Origin: Nanohaloarchaea archaeon B1-Br10_U2g21
GTDB taxonomy: Archaea > Nanohalarchaeota > Nanosalinia > Nanosalinales > Nanosalinaceae
Direction of reading: 5' to 3'
Length of the DNA stretch: 64,000 nt
Assembly: GCA_001563915.1 (NCBI GenBank)
Contig: LKMP01000001.1
Span: 1-64,000, forward strand
Under the pieces are notes generated by a model. The model searched no databases and was not told the origin of the DNA. It saw only the letters and a program-made list of their open reading frames with translations. Shown in pieces: positions 39,803-47,789 of this stretch. Numbering within the stretch: position 1 is the first letter of the stretch; each line of letters opens with the position of its first letter. The position numbers were made by a program, and so were the translations under genes.

Positions 39803-41413
39803 ATGTCCTTGGAAGATAAACCGAAGGAAGAACTTATAGAGCAGTTGGAAAACCACGTGGTCTTTTTCGAGCCTCAGAGAGAAATAATACTTTCAAATCC
39901 TGATGCGGGAACGTTGAACGAAGTATCGTCGCTAGCACATATGGAGACTTCTTCGGGAGAGCATTACAAGTTCCAAGTTCGGGAAATGGATATATGGAAC
40001 TCTGATATGTCATTAGAAGAGATAAAAGAAGTATATACTAGAGTGCTTGGTAATTATCCAATTTTTCTTGAGTGGTTAGAAAGAACATACAAAAAACAGC
40101 AAGTATTCTCTATAGAGAACAAAGGTCATTACCACATCCTGAAATCTGAAGATGATGAAAGGATGGAGTGGGCTCGTAGTATAGATAAGGTCAGGCAGAA
40201 TCTGGCAGTAGATCTTTCCGACTCCGCTTCAAGAATTGCAATGGGTTCAAAGTCTCGCGCAGAAATCAAAGAGGCATTAGTCAGAAAAGGATACCCAGTA
40301 CAAGACAATTCTAAGTTTAGAGAAGTCGAAAAAAATATTGGGGCAGACCTACAAGGAATAGAACTCAGAGACTATCAAAAGGAATATGTGGATAAGGCCT
40401 ACAGCGAAAAAGCAGCTGTACTAGCAAATCCTGCAGGATCTGGAAAAACTGTTACAAGTATTGGATTAATGTGTGAAATCGATTCTCCAACATTGATACT
40501 TGTGCCGCAACGTAATCTAGTAAACCAGTGGAAGCGAGAGATACTTGATAAGACAACTATTACGGAGGATCAGATTGGAGAGTATCACGGTGAAGAAAAA
40601 GAGATGGGTGATGTAACAATCGCAACATATCATATTGCAGGAGGAAAAACTTCGCTTTTCAGAAAAGATTGGGGGCTTATTATTTTCGACGAAGTGCATC
40701 ACATACCTTCAAAGCTATTCAGGAAAACTGCGTCCCTACAGTCTACTAGGAGGCTAGGACTATCTGCATCGCCTGTTAGAGAGGACGCTAAAGAGAGAGA
40801 AATATTTGCTCTTATTGGTAGAGAGATTGGTGCAGACTGGGCTCGTTTCTTTAGTGAAGGTCATGTAGTCAAACCTGATGTCGAAATCAGAATGGTTGAA
40901 TGGGCGTCAGACTTCTATAGGCATAAGTACGATGAAGCATCAGGGATCAAAAAGGCTATCATAGCCTCAAAGAACCCTGCGAAAAAGCAAGTATTGGAAG
41001 ACTTGTTGGAAGAATACAATGGCAAGAAGACCTTAGTTTTCTGTGACTGGATTGATCAGGGAGAAGAACTATCAGAAGAGTATGATATTCCATTTATTTC
41101 TGGTGAAACTGACTATGATGAAAGGGAAGAATTTTTTGAGGAATTCCGTACAGGTGACCTGAACAAAATGATTATCTCCCGTATTGGAGATGAAGGCTTA
41201 GACCTTCCTAACGCAGAAGTAGGAATTGTGATGAGCGGGCAAGGAGGTTCTCGAAGGCAGGCTACGCAGAGGGCAGGCCGAGTAATGAGGCCTTTCGGAG
41301 ACGCACAAGTTTACATGGTTGCGACAAAGGCAAGTAATGAGGAAGATTTCGTAAAGAGGCAGGTGGAGTTACTGAAAGAAAAAGGAGTACCTGTAAAGGT
41401 TAGCGAACATTGA
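39803..41413 (+). CDS. xpb: XPB/Rad25-like DNA helicase
   Basis: A 536-aa superfamily 2 helicase with the XPB layout. An N-terminal damage-recognition-like region occupies about residues 1-180. Helicase domain 1 has Walker A NPAGSGKT (209-216), LVPQRNLVNQW and the DEVHH box (296-300). Domain 2 includes KTLVFCDWIDQGEEL and motif VI QRAGRVMRP. The ATG at 39803 is preferred over a TTG six codons upstream because a TATA-like box precedes it at leaderless spacing. With XPD (13990) it supplies both archaeal homologues of the TFIIH helicases. It is divergent from the METTL5-like gene. Confidence 0.9.
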   Translation: MSLEDKPKEELIEQLENHVVFFEPQREIILSNPDAGTLNEVSSLAHMETSSGEHYKFQVREMDIWNSDMSLEEIKEVYTRVLGNYPIFLEWLERTYKKQQVFSIENKGHYHILKSEDDERMEWARSIDKVRQNLAVDLSDSASRIAMGSKSRAEIKEALVRKGYPVQDNSKFREVEKNIGADLQGIELRDYQKEYVDKAYSEKAAVLANPAGSGKTVTSIGLMCEIDSPTLILVPQRNLVNQWKREILDKTTITEDQIGEYHGEEKEMGDVTIATYHIAGGKTSLFRKDWGLIIFDEVHHIPSKLFRKTASLQSTRRLGLSASPVREDAKEREIFALIGREIGADWARFFSEGHVVKPDVEIRMVEWASDFYRHKYDEASGIKKAIIASKNPAKKQVLEDLLEEYNGKKTLVFCDWIDQGEELSEEYDIPFISGETDYDEREEFFEEFRTGDLNKMIISRIGDEGLDLPNAEVGIVMSGQGGSRRQATQRAGRVMRPFGDAQVYMVATKASNEEDFVKRQVELLKEKGVPVKVSEH

Positions 41414-41600
41414 GGGGAAATAGAGAGACTTTTGGATATTTCTCTCCATTGAAGATGTGCGAAGGGAGAAAAACCCACTCTTCCTTCCATTTGGCTTTAA
41501 CTCGGGTAGATAGTGGCTTTGCAGTTATGCGGTCAGAAACTAATTAAAGGAGTAACTAACTAGAAAATCAAGAAAGAAAAGAGAAATAGAAAAAGTTTTT

Positions 41601-42134
41601 TTACTCAAAGTTTTCCGAGTAAAGCTCCTGTGACTTTTCAATTGCTTCGAAAGCCTCTTCTTTTCCGCCCCATCCTTCGATTACTACTTCTTTTTTAGGT
41701 TCGAGATTCTTGTAAGTCTTGAAAAACTCGCTAATTTCTTTCTTTTGATGCTTGTTTACATCTTCGAGATCTTCAACTTTTGCCCATCTAGGATCTTCTG
41801 TAGGTACAGCGATGACATTGTCGTCTTGTTCTCCGCCATCGTCCATGTAAAGAATTCCTATAGGTCTGACTTCTAGAACGCATCCTGGGAAAGTCGGGTG
41901 TGTTGTAAGAACTAATATGTCCATAGGGTCTTCGTCTTCGTAGTAAGCCTGAGGAATAAATCCGTAGTCTCCCGGATAGTTGATAGAAGAGTAAAGTACT
42001 CGATCAAGTACAACGGATTCAAGATCTTTGTCATATTCGTATTTGTTCTGTGTTCCCTGAGGGTTTTCAATTACAGCATAGATTTTTTCAGGAGGGTTAG
42101 GCCCTGTATCGTAATCGTGCCACTTATTAACCAT
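41601..42134 (-). CDS. ppa: Inorganic pyrophosphatase, soluble family I
   Basis: Hydrolyses pyrophosphate released by biosynthesis. A 177-aa enzyme of normal archaeal length. Key segments are KYEYDKDLESVVLDRVL, YPGDYGFIPQAYYEDEDPMDILVL with the metal-binding aspartates, DGGEQDDNVIAVP, and the late KEISEFFKTYKNLEP. The 187-nt gap between this gene and the convergent XPB gene holds no ORF. Confidence 0.96.
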   Translation of the reverse strand: MVNKWHDYDTGPNPPEKIYAVIENPQGTQNKYEYDKDLESVVLDRVLYSSINYPGDYGFIPQAYYEDEDPMDILVLTTHPTFPGCVLEVRPIGILYMDDGGEQDDNVIAVPTEDPRWAKVEDLEDVNKHQKKEISEFFKTYKNLEPKKEVVIEGWGGKEEAFEAIEKSQELYSENFE

Positions 42135-42229
42135 TGTTATTCAATTAACTATTCGAGCCGAGAATTTTTTATGTCCTTTGCGAAGGCTTTTCTACTGCAG
42201 TGAACCATTGAATGTGTTCTTCCAAGACT

Positions 42230-43207
42230 TTAGTTGTCTTTAAGAATAAAAGGACCCATAGCCAGAGTTCGTTTAGCTACAGTCGATATTCTTAGAAGGA
42301 AAGCTATGAATATAACAAATGGAGCTATTCCAATAGTAAAGCCTGCACTGGTGAGCAGTACTAGGTTATCAAGACCTAGAGTAGTTCCCGTAATCACGTT
42401 AGTATTGATATGTATTAGTAATGCTCCTATTACCATCAGAGAAAGAACAGATGCATACATGAGTGTTCTAGAGAGCTTAATTAATTCCCATTGAAAGTAT
42501 AAAGTCTTAAAATGTTCTCTTGTAGGACCGAAAAAAGTTAGCAGATCAAGTAGTTGGTCGATTGTTTCATTTTTATCTTTTGAAAGTTCTGTGTTGTAAT
42601 CTGCCTGTATTTGGCGTAGCTGGTTTATCTTCTCAGAATAATTGAAGTTTAGAGCAGCCCAAATAACCTGGAAGGTGCCGAACTGAGAACCTTCTAGTTT
42701 TCTGTTGACAAGCTGCGCGTTTTCAATTAAAGATGTAGTGTAGTCTTCAATTTCGTTTTTTAACTTCGTCGACTCTTGATTAGTAGTAGAGTTCAATATT
42801 TTTGCTTGTTCTTCAATCTCTTGAACTAGTTCAAGAATAAATGCAGAAGGTTCGGGAGAAGAAATCTTTTTGTCAAGATATTTTTCAACTTCCTGGCGGA
42901 AATCCATAGAGTTCTGCATACGCGACTGCTGTTTTCCTACTGCCCCAAGCTCTTGAGATAGCACCAGCTGGTTGATAGTTACAACTATTGATGTTCCTGT
43001 GATAATTGCGCCGATAAACGCTGAGAATATGAAATGAAGGCCTCCCTGGTTTTCAACTATGGATCTCAATGGAGAAGATTCTAGATAACTTAGTGAAACA
43101 AGTATTGTAAACACTATGGAAAGTATAACGCCTACTAGGATCCAGCGATTCATTGTGAGGAGAATTTTAGTGCTCAATGTTGAGGAGAATGAATCATTAA
43201 CTTCCAT
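42230..43207 (-). CDS. Conserved membrane protein, four spans, haloarchaeal type
   Basis: A 325-aa protein with two N-terminal spans (about residues 22-45 and 58-82), a central coiled-coil cytoplasmic region of about 150 residues, and two C-terminal spans (about 240-270 and 285-312). After the second span it carries VVTINQLVLSQELGAVGKQQ, which I recognise as characteristic of a haloarchaeal membrane protein family of unknown function. Channel, sensor or exporter roles are all possible. Exchange with a haloarchaeal host is an inference. Confidence 0.75.
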   Translation of the reverse strand: MEVNDSFSSTLSTKILLTMNRWILVGVILSIVFTILVSLSYLESSPLRSIVENQGGLHFIFSAFIGAIITGTSIVVTINQLVLSQELGAVGKQQSRMQNSMDFRQEVEKYLDKKISSPEPSAFILELVQEIEEQAKILNSTTNQESTKLKNEIEDYTTSLIENAQLVNRKLEGSQFGTFQVIWAALNFNYSEKINQLRQIQADYNTELSKDKNETIDQLLDLLTFFGPTREHFKTLYFQWELIKLSRTLMYASVLSLMVIGALLIHINTNVITGTTLGLDNLVLLTSAGFTIGIAPFVIFIAFLLRISTVAKRTLAMGPFILKDN

Positions 43208-43320
43208 TAAGAATATTTGGTTCTCTAAAGAAAAATAATTTTATTTCCTGCGTCACACGTGAAGTTTTTCTATAATAAAGAAAAAGAGGTTTTAACTTTC
43301 TGCTTAATGCACCATTTATA

Positions 43321-43470
43321 TTATTTATGCACTGTAGAAGAAAGCCTAATCATAGAAATGTCCTCCACTTGTCCGCAGTCGCTGCATACAACCTTCACCC
43401 AGTCCACGTTAGGTCTATCCACAGGGTTTACATGCAGATCGGAGCCACAGGATTTACAGTTTGGTGCCAC
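43321..43470 (-). CDS. Small zinc-ribbon protein
   Basis: A 49-aa protein if started at the GTG 43468-43470 (VAPNCKSCGSDLHVNP). An ATG 19 codons upstream is also in frame but would give an uncharacteristic head. Two pairs, CKSCGSD and CSDCGQVEDISM, are separated by a strand-rich linker, which is a minimal zinc ribbon. It lies just upstream of tRNA-Val on the opposite strand. The overlapping plus-strand frame looks like a shadow. Small zinc-finger proteins of this size are common in haloarchaea; function unknown. Confidence 0.6.
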   Translation of the reverse strand: MAPNCKSCGSDLHVNPVDRPNVDWVKVVCSDCGQVEDISMIRLSSTVHK

Positions 43471-43558
43471 GGTAAAACAACTCGCAAATCTATTGGATGC
43501 TGATGTATTTAAGGATAACCAAACCAATCAAAAAATACGGAGACAGGCCTTTAAACAT

Positions 43559-43632
43559 GGGTTCGTGGTCTAGTTGGTTATGACACCGCCTTGACATGGC
43601 GGAGATCCCCGGTTCGAATCCGGGCGAACCCA
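43559..43632 (+). tRNA. tRNA-Val (anticodon GAC)
   Basis: A complete 74-nt cloverleaf. The acceptor stem is GGGTTCG/CGAACCC with discriminator A. The D-arm is GTCTAGTTGGTTATGAC. The anticodon stem CCGCC/GGCGG holds loop TTGACAT (anticodon GAC). The T-arm is CCCGGTTCGAATCCGGG. There is no intron and no encoded CCA. Confidence 0.97.
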
Positions 43633-43766
43633 TACCCCTGTGGAAAAAAGAAAAGCTAGTGTAAAAATACTAAGGAATAATATCTTTGTCGATAAAAACA
43701 GGGAAAAAGAAGCGTGATATACCTTGCTTCTAAAAACGTTAGTCACTCAAACAATAATACTGAATA

Positions 43767-43910
43767 GGGAAAGTAGCTCAGGGGTTAGAGCGCTGCGCTC
43801 ATAACAATGATTATGAGCAATGAGGAGGTCTAAAAGCCTTCGATGATTAAAGTTCGTATCGCTTTATGTGAGATACGCAGAGGTCCCGGGTTCGATTCCC
43901 GGCTTTCCCA
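43767..43910 (+). tRNA. tRNA-Met (anticodon CAT), probable elongator, with intron
   Basis: The acceptor stem is GGGAAAG/CTTTCCC with discriminator A at 43910. The D-arm is GCTCAGGGGTTAGAGC, the anticodon stem CTGCG/CGCAG holds the loop CTCATAA once spliced, and the T-arm is CCGGGTTCGATTCCCGG. Exons are 43767-43803 and 43875-43910 (73 nt mature). The intron splits positions 37/38. A tRNA-Ile2 with CAT anticodon is possible from the anticodon alone. However, elongator tRNA-Met carries an intron in Haloferax, which favours Met. Confidence 0.88.
43804..43874 (+). other. tRNA-Met intron (71 nt) with bulge-helix-bulge junction
   Basis: At the exon-intron junctions CTCA (exon, before TA|A) can pair with TGAG (intron, before AT|A), giving a 4-bp helix flanked by 3-nt bulges TAA and ATA. 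This is the classical archaeal bulge-helix-bulge cut by the splicing endonuclease. Early in the intron TTATGAGC is perfectly complementary to GCTCATAA of the anticodon region, an alternative pairing. Part of the intron could carry a guide RNA, but no clear box C/D set was found. Confidence 0.8.
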
Positions 43911-43992
43911 TTAATTTTCTGAAAGTATGTATTATAGTGAGCGTGTTCTTGCTTGAATAAACTTAGACTAGAAAAGAGAAGATAAGGGAGGC

Positions 43993-44130
43993 CTATAAGG
44001 CCTCTGCTTCTGCGATGCAGCTGTTATGGCAGTAGCCTTCAGTTGATTCAAGGTACTGATCGCTTGTGAATACTCTGTTGCCACATATGACGCAGATTCC
44101 AAGCTTGTTTGGATAATGTATCCTTTCCAT
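43993..44130 (-). CDS. 45-aa zinc-finger microprotein
   Basis: A very short gene that standard length cut-offs would miss. The protein begins MERIHYPNKLGICVICGNRVF and ends GYCHNSCIAEAEAL, giving CxxC and CHNSC pairs separated by about 20 residues, a plausible zinc site. A strong purine-rich Shine-Dalgarno (GGGAGGGGG) lies about 9 nt before the ATG, supporting translation. It sits alone between tRNA-Met and GluRS. Haloarchaeal genomes encode many such small CxxC proteins, some regulatory; its function is unknown. Confidence 0.75.
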   Translation of the reverse strand: MERIHYPNKLGICVICGNRVFTSDQYLESTEGYCHNSCIAEAEAL

Positions 44131-44236
44131 TCTTCTAGCCCCCTCCCAAAGAAGCTGTTTAAGTAATCGGATATCTCTTATATAATCATCCTTATGCTGT
44201 AGTAGATGTTCAAGATTGCGATATTACTTTCTGGTA

Positions 44237-45904
44237 CTAGCGATGAGTAAAGAAGAAGACATCTTCTGAGTCCTTTCTAGCGAAACCAAAGCGTTCGAAC
44301 TGCACTATTTCCCCTATTTCAAGATTTCCAGGTTCAATAAGACCTTCATAACTTTTTCCGGAAGGCATCTTTATTTCAGCTCTCTCAGAACTTTTTGGAA
44401 CCCAATGGATAAACTCTGCATCGTTCTCCAAGGCTTCCTTGTGGTCACCAAGACTATATGAGGCTTCTCCGTCTTTAATCTCAATATTACACAGACCTTT
44501 CAAGCGGAAAAAACCGTCTTTAAAATCATCTTCCTCAATGAAGATGCTTAACTGTCCGTCCCGAATATTAATTTCAGGGTTTCTGTTCCCTCGCTCGGGG
44601 AATTCAGGATGCACTGGGATCTCTGGCTCTAGATTTTCTGGAACTTCGCTGATGTCTAATTTAACTGGTTTTTTCACATAGAAATGTCTATCGACTTTTT
44701 CATCGAGGGCTCGTGTATTGGCTTTTTCTAGGCCTTCAATTGAAGCCTCCACATCGTTCTCAGTAACTCCCATTTCGATGAAGAACTCTCTGATAGCTCC
44801 TGGTTGGAAGCCTCGACGTCTTAGCGCTCGAAGAGTACCACAGCGAGGATCATCCCACCCTGCCAAGTCACCTTTATCCATTAGTTCTGCTATAGTTGAA
44901 GTCGACATAGGAGCATCAAAACCTGATACTTCTACAGTTCCCCAGTACATGACTTCAGGATAAGACCATCCAAAGTAATCGTAAATATATTTTTGTCGCT
45001 CAGTTGAAGCTCTAAGATCTTTTCCTCTAACAATATGAGTCGTACCCATTAAATGATCTTCAATAGCTCCTTGAAAATCTAAAAGAGGCCATACACAATA
45101 TTTGTTACCCGTAATCGGATGATCGGCGTTTTTAATTATTCTAAATGCTACAAAATCTCTTACAGCAGGGTTTTTATGATCAAGATCGGTCTTAATCTTG
45201 AGAACTGCTTCTCCCTCATCTAACTCACCACGTTTCATCTGCTTCCAGAGATCCATGTTTTCTTCAACTCTCTGAGTTCTATATTCTGAAGCGGTTCCGT
45301 CGCGGCGATGATTTTGCATTTCCTCTTGACTTGCCTTTGAAACATAGGCTTCGCCCATCTCAATAAGTTCCTCAGCGTATCTAATATAAACATCAAAGTT
45401 CTTAGAACTGTATCTTACCTCATCTACTGTGTACCCAAGCCATTCGTAGTCTTCTTGGTACATTTCATACGCTTCTTCCAGAGATCTTTTCGTTACAGGA
45501 TCAGTATCATCATATCTTAGAATTAGCTTTCCATTATACTTATCTCGCAGTTCGCCGTTAACAGTCATTCCTCTTGCATGTCCAAGATGAGGAGGGCCAT
45601 TAGGGTTCGGGGCAAAGCGTAAAATCACATCTCCATTATCGGCGTCCTGCAAATCAGGGATTGGATCGTGTTCCTCCACTTCTTTTTCTTCAAACTCATA
45701 GTTCTTTACTTCTTTTTCTTGTTCTTCTAGACTTAACTGGTTCACCTGTCCACATATCTTGCCTGCTACCTTACCTACTTCTGCCTTGTCGGTAAACTCA
45801 CCTTCTGCGAAAATTTTCCCAATTACTGCTCCGGAATTACATTCTCCTTCATGTTCTACAGCGTTTTTCAATGCATACTTTCTAGCGAGTTCTTCAAGAT
45901 TCAT
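44237..45904 (-). CDS. gltX: Glutamyl-tRNA synthetase, archaeal non-discriminating type
   Basis: A 555-aa class I synthetase of the archaeal GluRS group. The helical N-terminal region (CNSGAVIGKIFAEGEF) is typical of archaeal enzymes. The HIGH motif is PHLGH (105-109) in RFAPNPNGPPHLGHARG. The KMSKS equivalent reads MSTST within FDAPMSTSTIAEL, so its last Lys is replaced. The C-terminal beta-barrel anticodon domain is of the GlnRS-like type. With no GlnRS seen and GatDE encoded nearby, this enzyme should also make Glu-tRNA-Gln for amidation. Confidence 0.95.
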   Translation of the reverse strand: MNLEELARKYALKNAVEHEGECNSGAVIGKIFAEGEFTDKAEVGKVAGKICGQVNQLSLEEQEKEVKNYEFEEKEVEEHDPIPDLQDADNGDVILRFAPNPNGPPHLGHARGMTVNGELRDKYNGKLILRYDDTDPVTKRSLEEAYEMYQEDYEWLGYTVDEVRYSSKNFDVYIRYAEELIEMGEAYVSKASQEEMQNHRRDGTASEYRTQRVEENMDLWKQMKRGELDEGEAVLKIKTDLDHKNPAVRDFVAFRIIKNADHPITGNKYCVWPLLDFQGAIEDHLMGTTHIVRGKDLRASTERQKYIYDYFGWSYPEVMYWGTVEVSGFDAPMSTSTIAELMDKGDLAGWDDPRCGTLRALRRRGFQPGAIREFFIEMGVTENDVEASIEGLEKANTRALDEKVDRHFYVKKPVKLDISEVPENLEPEIPVHPEFPERGNRNPEINIRDGQLSIFIEEDDFKDGFFRLKGLCNIEIKDGEASYSLGDHKEALENDAEFIHWVPKSSERAEIKMPSGKSYEGLIEPGNLEIGEIVQFERFGFARKDSEDVFFFTHR

Positions 45905-45953
45905 AAGGAAATATTGACGAAAAATTTCTATAAAGCAATAGGTAAGCTAAATT

Positions 45954-46424
45954 ATGTCCTCTTACTGGTACCTATTTCTAGTTGCTTTAATTCCATTCAC
46001 TTACCCTACTGCGGAGATCGACAACGCAGAATTTACACTAGAAGCTGCTATTACAGAAGAAGAAAAACAAATAGGTCTAATGAATCGTACCTATCTGCCA
46101 GAAAGAAAAGGTATGATATTCATCTATGATGATGAAGATGAAAGAAGTTTTTGGATGAAAAATACAGAAATTCCGCTTGATATAATATTCTTAGACTCGG
46201 ATAGAAAAGTCATTAATATAGAAGAGGCTAATCCTCAGCCGAATGCTTCAAAGAATGAACTTGAAAGCTACAATAGTGAAAGACCTGCGCAGTATGTGTT
46301 AGAAATTAATCAGGGTCTTTCAGAGGAAAAAGAATTGAAAAAAGGAGATGAAATAGAGCTTGATTACTCTATTCGGATTGTTCGTCCGTTTTCTCCGATA
46401 AATACGTCCTCTTCAAGAGAGTAG
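45954..46424 (+). CDS. DUF192 family protein, secreted or lipid-facing
   Basis: A 156-aa protein. A short hydrophobic start (YWYLFLVALIPFTYPTA, about residues 4-20) acts as a signal peptide or anchor. The DUF192 domain follows: EEEKQIGLMNRTYLPERKGMIFIY, then FWMKNTEIPLDIIFLDSDRKV and the C-terminal KKGDEIEL. The family has a small beta-barrel fold of unknown function. Its last 61 nt overlap the 3' end of the RNase J gene on the opposite strand, so the C-terminal residues (RPFSPINTSSSRE) are encoded antisense to RNase J. Confidence 0.87.
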   Translation: MSSYWYLFLVALIPFTYPTAEIDNAEFTLEAAITEEEKQIGLMNRTYLPERKGMIFIYDDEDERSFWMKNTEIPLDIIFLDSDRKVINIEEANPQPNASKNELESYNSERPAQYVLEINQGLSEEKELKKGDEIELDYSIRIVRPFSPINTSSSRE

Positions 46425-47674
46425 CCTTCTTCTCGGGCTAACTGTACGTAGCTGCCGAGCTTCTGGATGTGTCCATGTGAAGGGACAATATTCTCAGGCT
46501 GTAGAAAGGTGATAAAGTCTCTGTGATCTTCTTTCTTTGCATGCCCAGATGTGTGAACGTTCTTGTAGAGTCTTACTCCTTCATCCTTCAGTTTTTTCTC
46601 TAGCTGGTATCTGTTGGCTCTACTTGGAGGAGTAGGGATTGTTCGTGATGAGAAAATCACGTGGTCTCCTTTCTTGAATCGGAACGGATATTGCTGTGAT
46701 GCTAGCTTATCCATCTGGCTTCCCGGCTCACCTTGATTACCTGTTGCGATTACTAGCCACTCTTCACGCTCTCCTGCAATTCTATCCATTAGCTGCTCAC
46801 ATTCGTCGTAATAGGAAGCAACCTCTATTTCAGATAAATCTATAAGATCTAGTTCTTCAGCGGATTTAGTGTATTCTTTCAATGATCTGCCAACAAACGC
46901 AACTTTTCTTCTACCGTCATTAGCTTCAAGAATTGAATTTAATCTCTGAATTTGGCTCGAAAAAGTTGTTACGAATACTGCTCCGCCAGCGTTGTAGCAA
47001 TTCTGCAAAAGCTGATTTAACTCTACTTTAACTGCTTCTTCAGGCCTTACTCTTCCGGGCTCATCTACGCTTGTGGTTCCTGGAATCATAACTTTGATTC
47101 CTTCATTTCCAGCCTCTTTAAGTCGCTCAATATCAGTGTTCTCTCCTACTACGGGTTTACGGTCGAATTTCATGTCATTGCCGTAGATTACGCCGCCTTC
47201 AGGAGTTTTCAAGTATGACAGTGTGGAATCAGGAATGGAGTGGTTGTTTCTGATAAACTCTAATTCAAGCTTGTCAGAAATTGTATATGTTTCTCCGTTT
47301 TCTAATTCTATAATGTCGTTGTTAATATTCTTCCGATCACCTTCTAGTCCATTCTCCACAATCTTTTTTGTGAAAGGTGTGCAGATAATTGGACAGTCAT
47401 ATGCGCCTGCAAGCTTCGGAATTGCTCCTACGTGATCAAGGTGTCCGTGACCTATAACTATGGCTCGGACGTCCTTATCCATTAATTCTTTGTCTCTTGG
47501 AATTGCTCCTGTTTTAAGGGTTTGGTTTGTTGTTAATTCGTCTATTTGTTCATCGGATCCGATTACTTCTTCCATGTTATAACCCATATCAAAGATGACG
47601 GTCTCGCCTTCAACTTCGACAGCGGTCATATTCATGCCGATCTGTTCGTATCCTCCGACTGTATGTACTTTCAT
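46364..47674 (-). CDS. rnj: RNase J, beta-CASP metallo-nuclease
   Basis: A 436-aa 5'-to-3' exoribonuclease of the archaeal RNase J group, likely central to mRNA decay and rRNA maturation. The metallo-beta-lactamase motif HGHLDH (76-81) is intact, and NNHSIPDSTLSY and YGNDMKFDRKP provide later ligands. The beta-CASP insertion spans about 215-340, with VFVTTFSSQIQRLNSI, VATGNQGEPGSQMDKLA and FSSRTIP. The final motif is PSHGHIQKLGSY. Its 3' end overlaps the convergent DUF192 gene. Confidence 0.94.
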   Translation of the reverse strand: MKVHTVGGYEQIGMNMTAVEVEGETVIFDMGYNMEEVIGSDEQIDELTTNQTLKTGAIPRDKELMDKDVRAIVIGHGHLDHVGAIPKLAGAYDCPIICTPFTKKIVENGLEGDRKNINNDIIELENGETYTISDKLELEFIRNNHSIPDSTLSYLKTPEGGVIYGNDMKFDRKPVVGENTDIERLKEAGNEGIKVMIPGTTSVDEPGRVRPEEAVKVELNQLLQNCYNAGGAVFVTTFSSQIQRLNSILEANDGRRKVAFVGRSLKEYTKSAEELDLIDLSEIEVASYYDECEQLMDRIAGEREEWLVIATGNQGEPGSQMDKLASQQYPFRFKKGDHVIFSSRTIPTPPSRANRYQLEKKLKDEGVRLYKNVHTSGHAKKEDHRDFITFLQPENIVPSHGHIQKLGSYVQLAREEGYSLEEDVFIGENGRTIRIE

Positions 47675-47789
47675 AAATGAAAAACCTCGTGTTTTACAAG
47701 TGTTTATAGAAAACAGTCCGAAGCCTAACTTTTTAAATCAAGACTTGAGAGGTTTACATTCTTAAGACTTCCACCGAACCTTTTCATAC

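Noticed and set aside
43259-43573. A 104-codon plus-strand frame overlapping the small zinc ribbon and tRNA-Val
   Set aside because: It runs into the tRNA gene, has no family-like text, and is the mirror of the minus-strand CxxC protein, which is the better reading.
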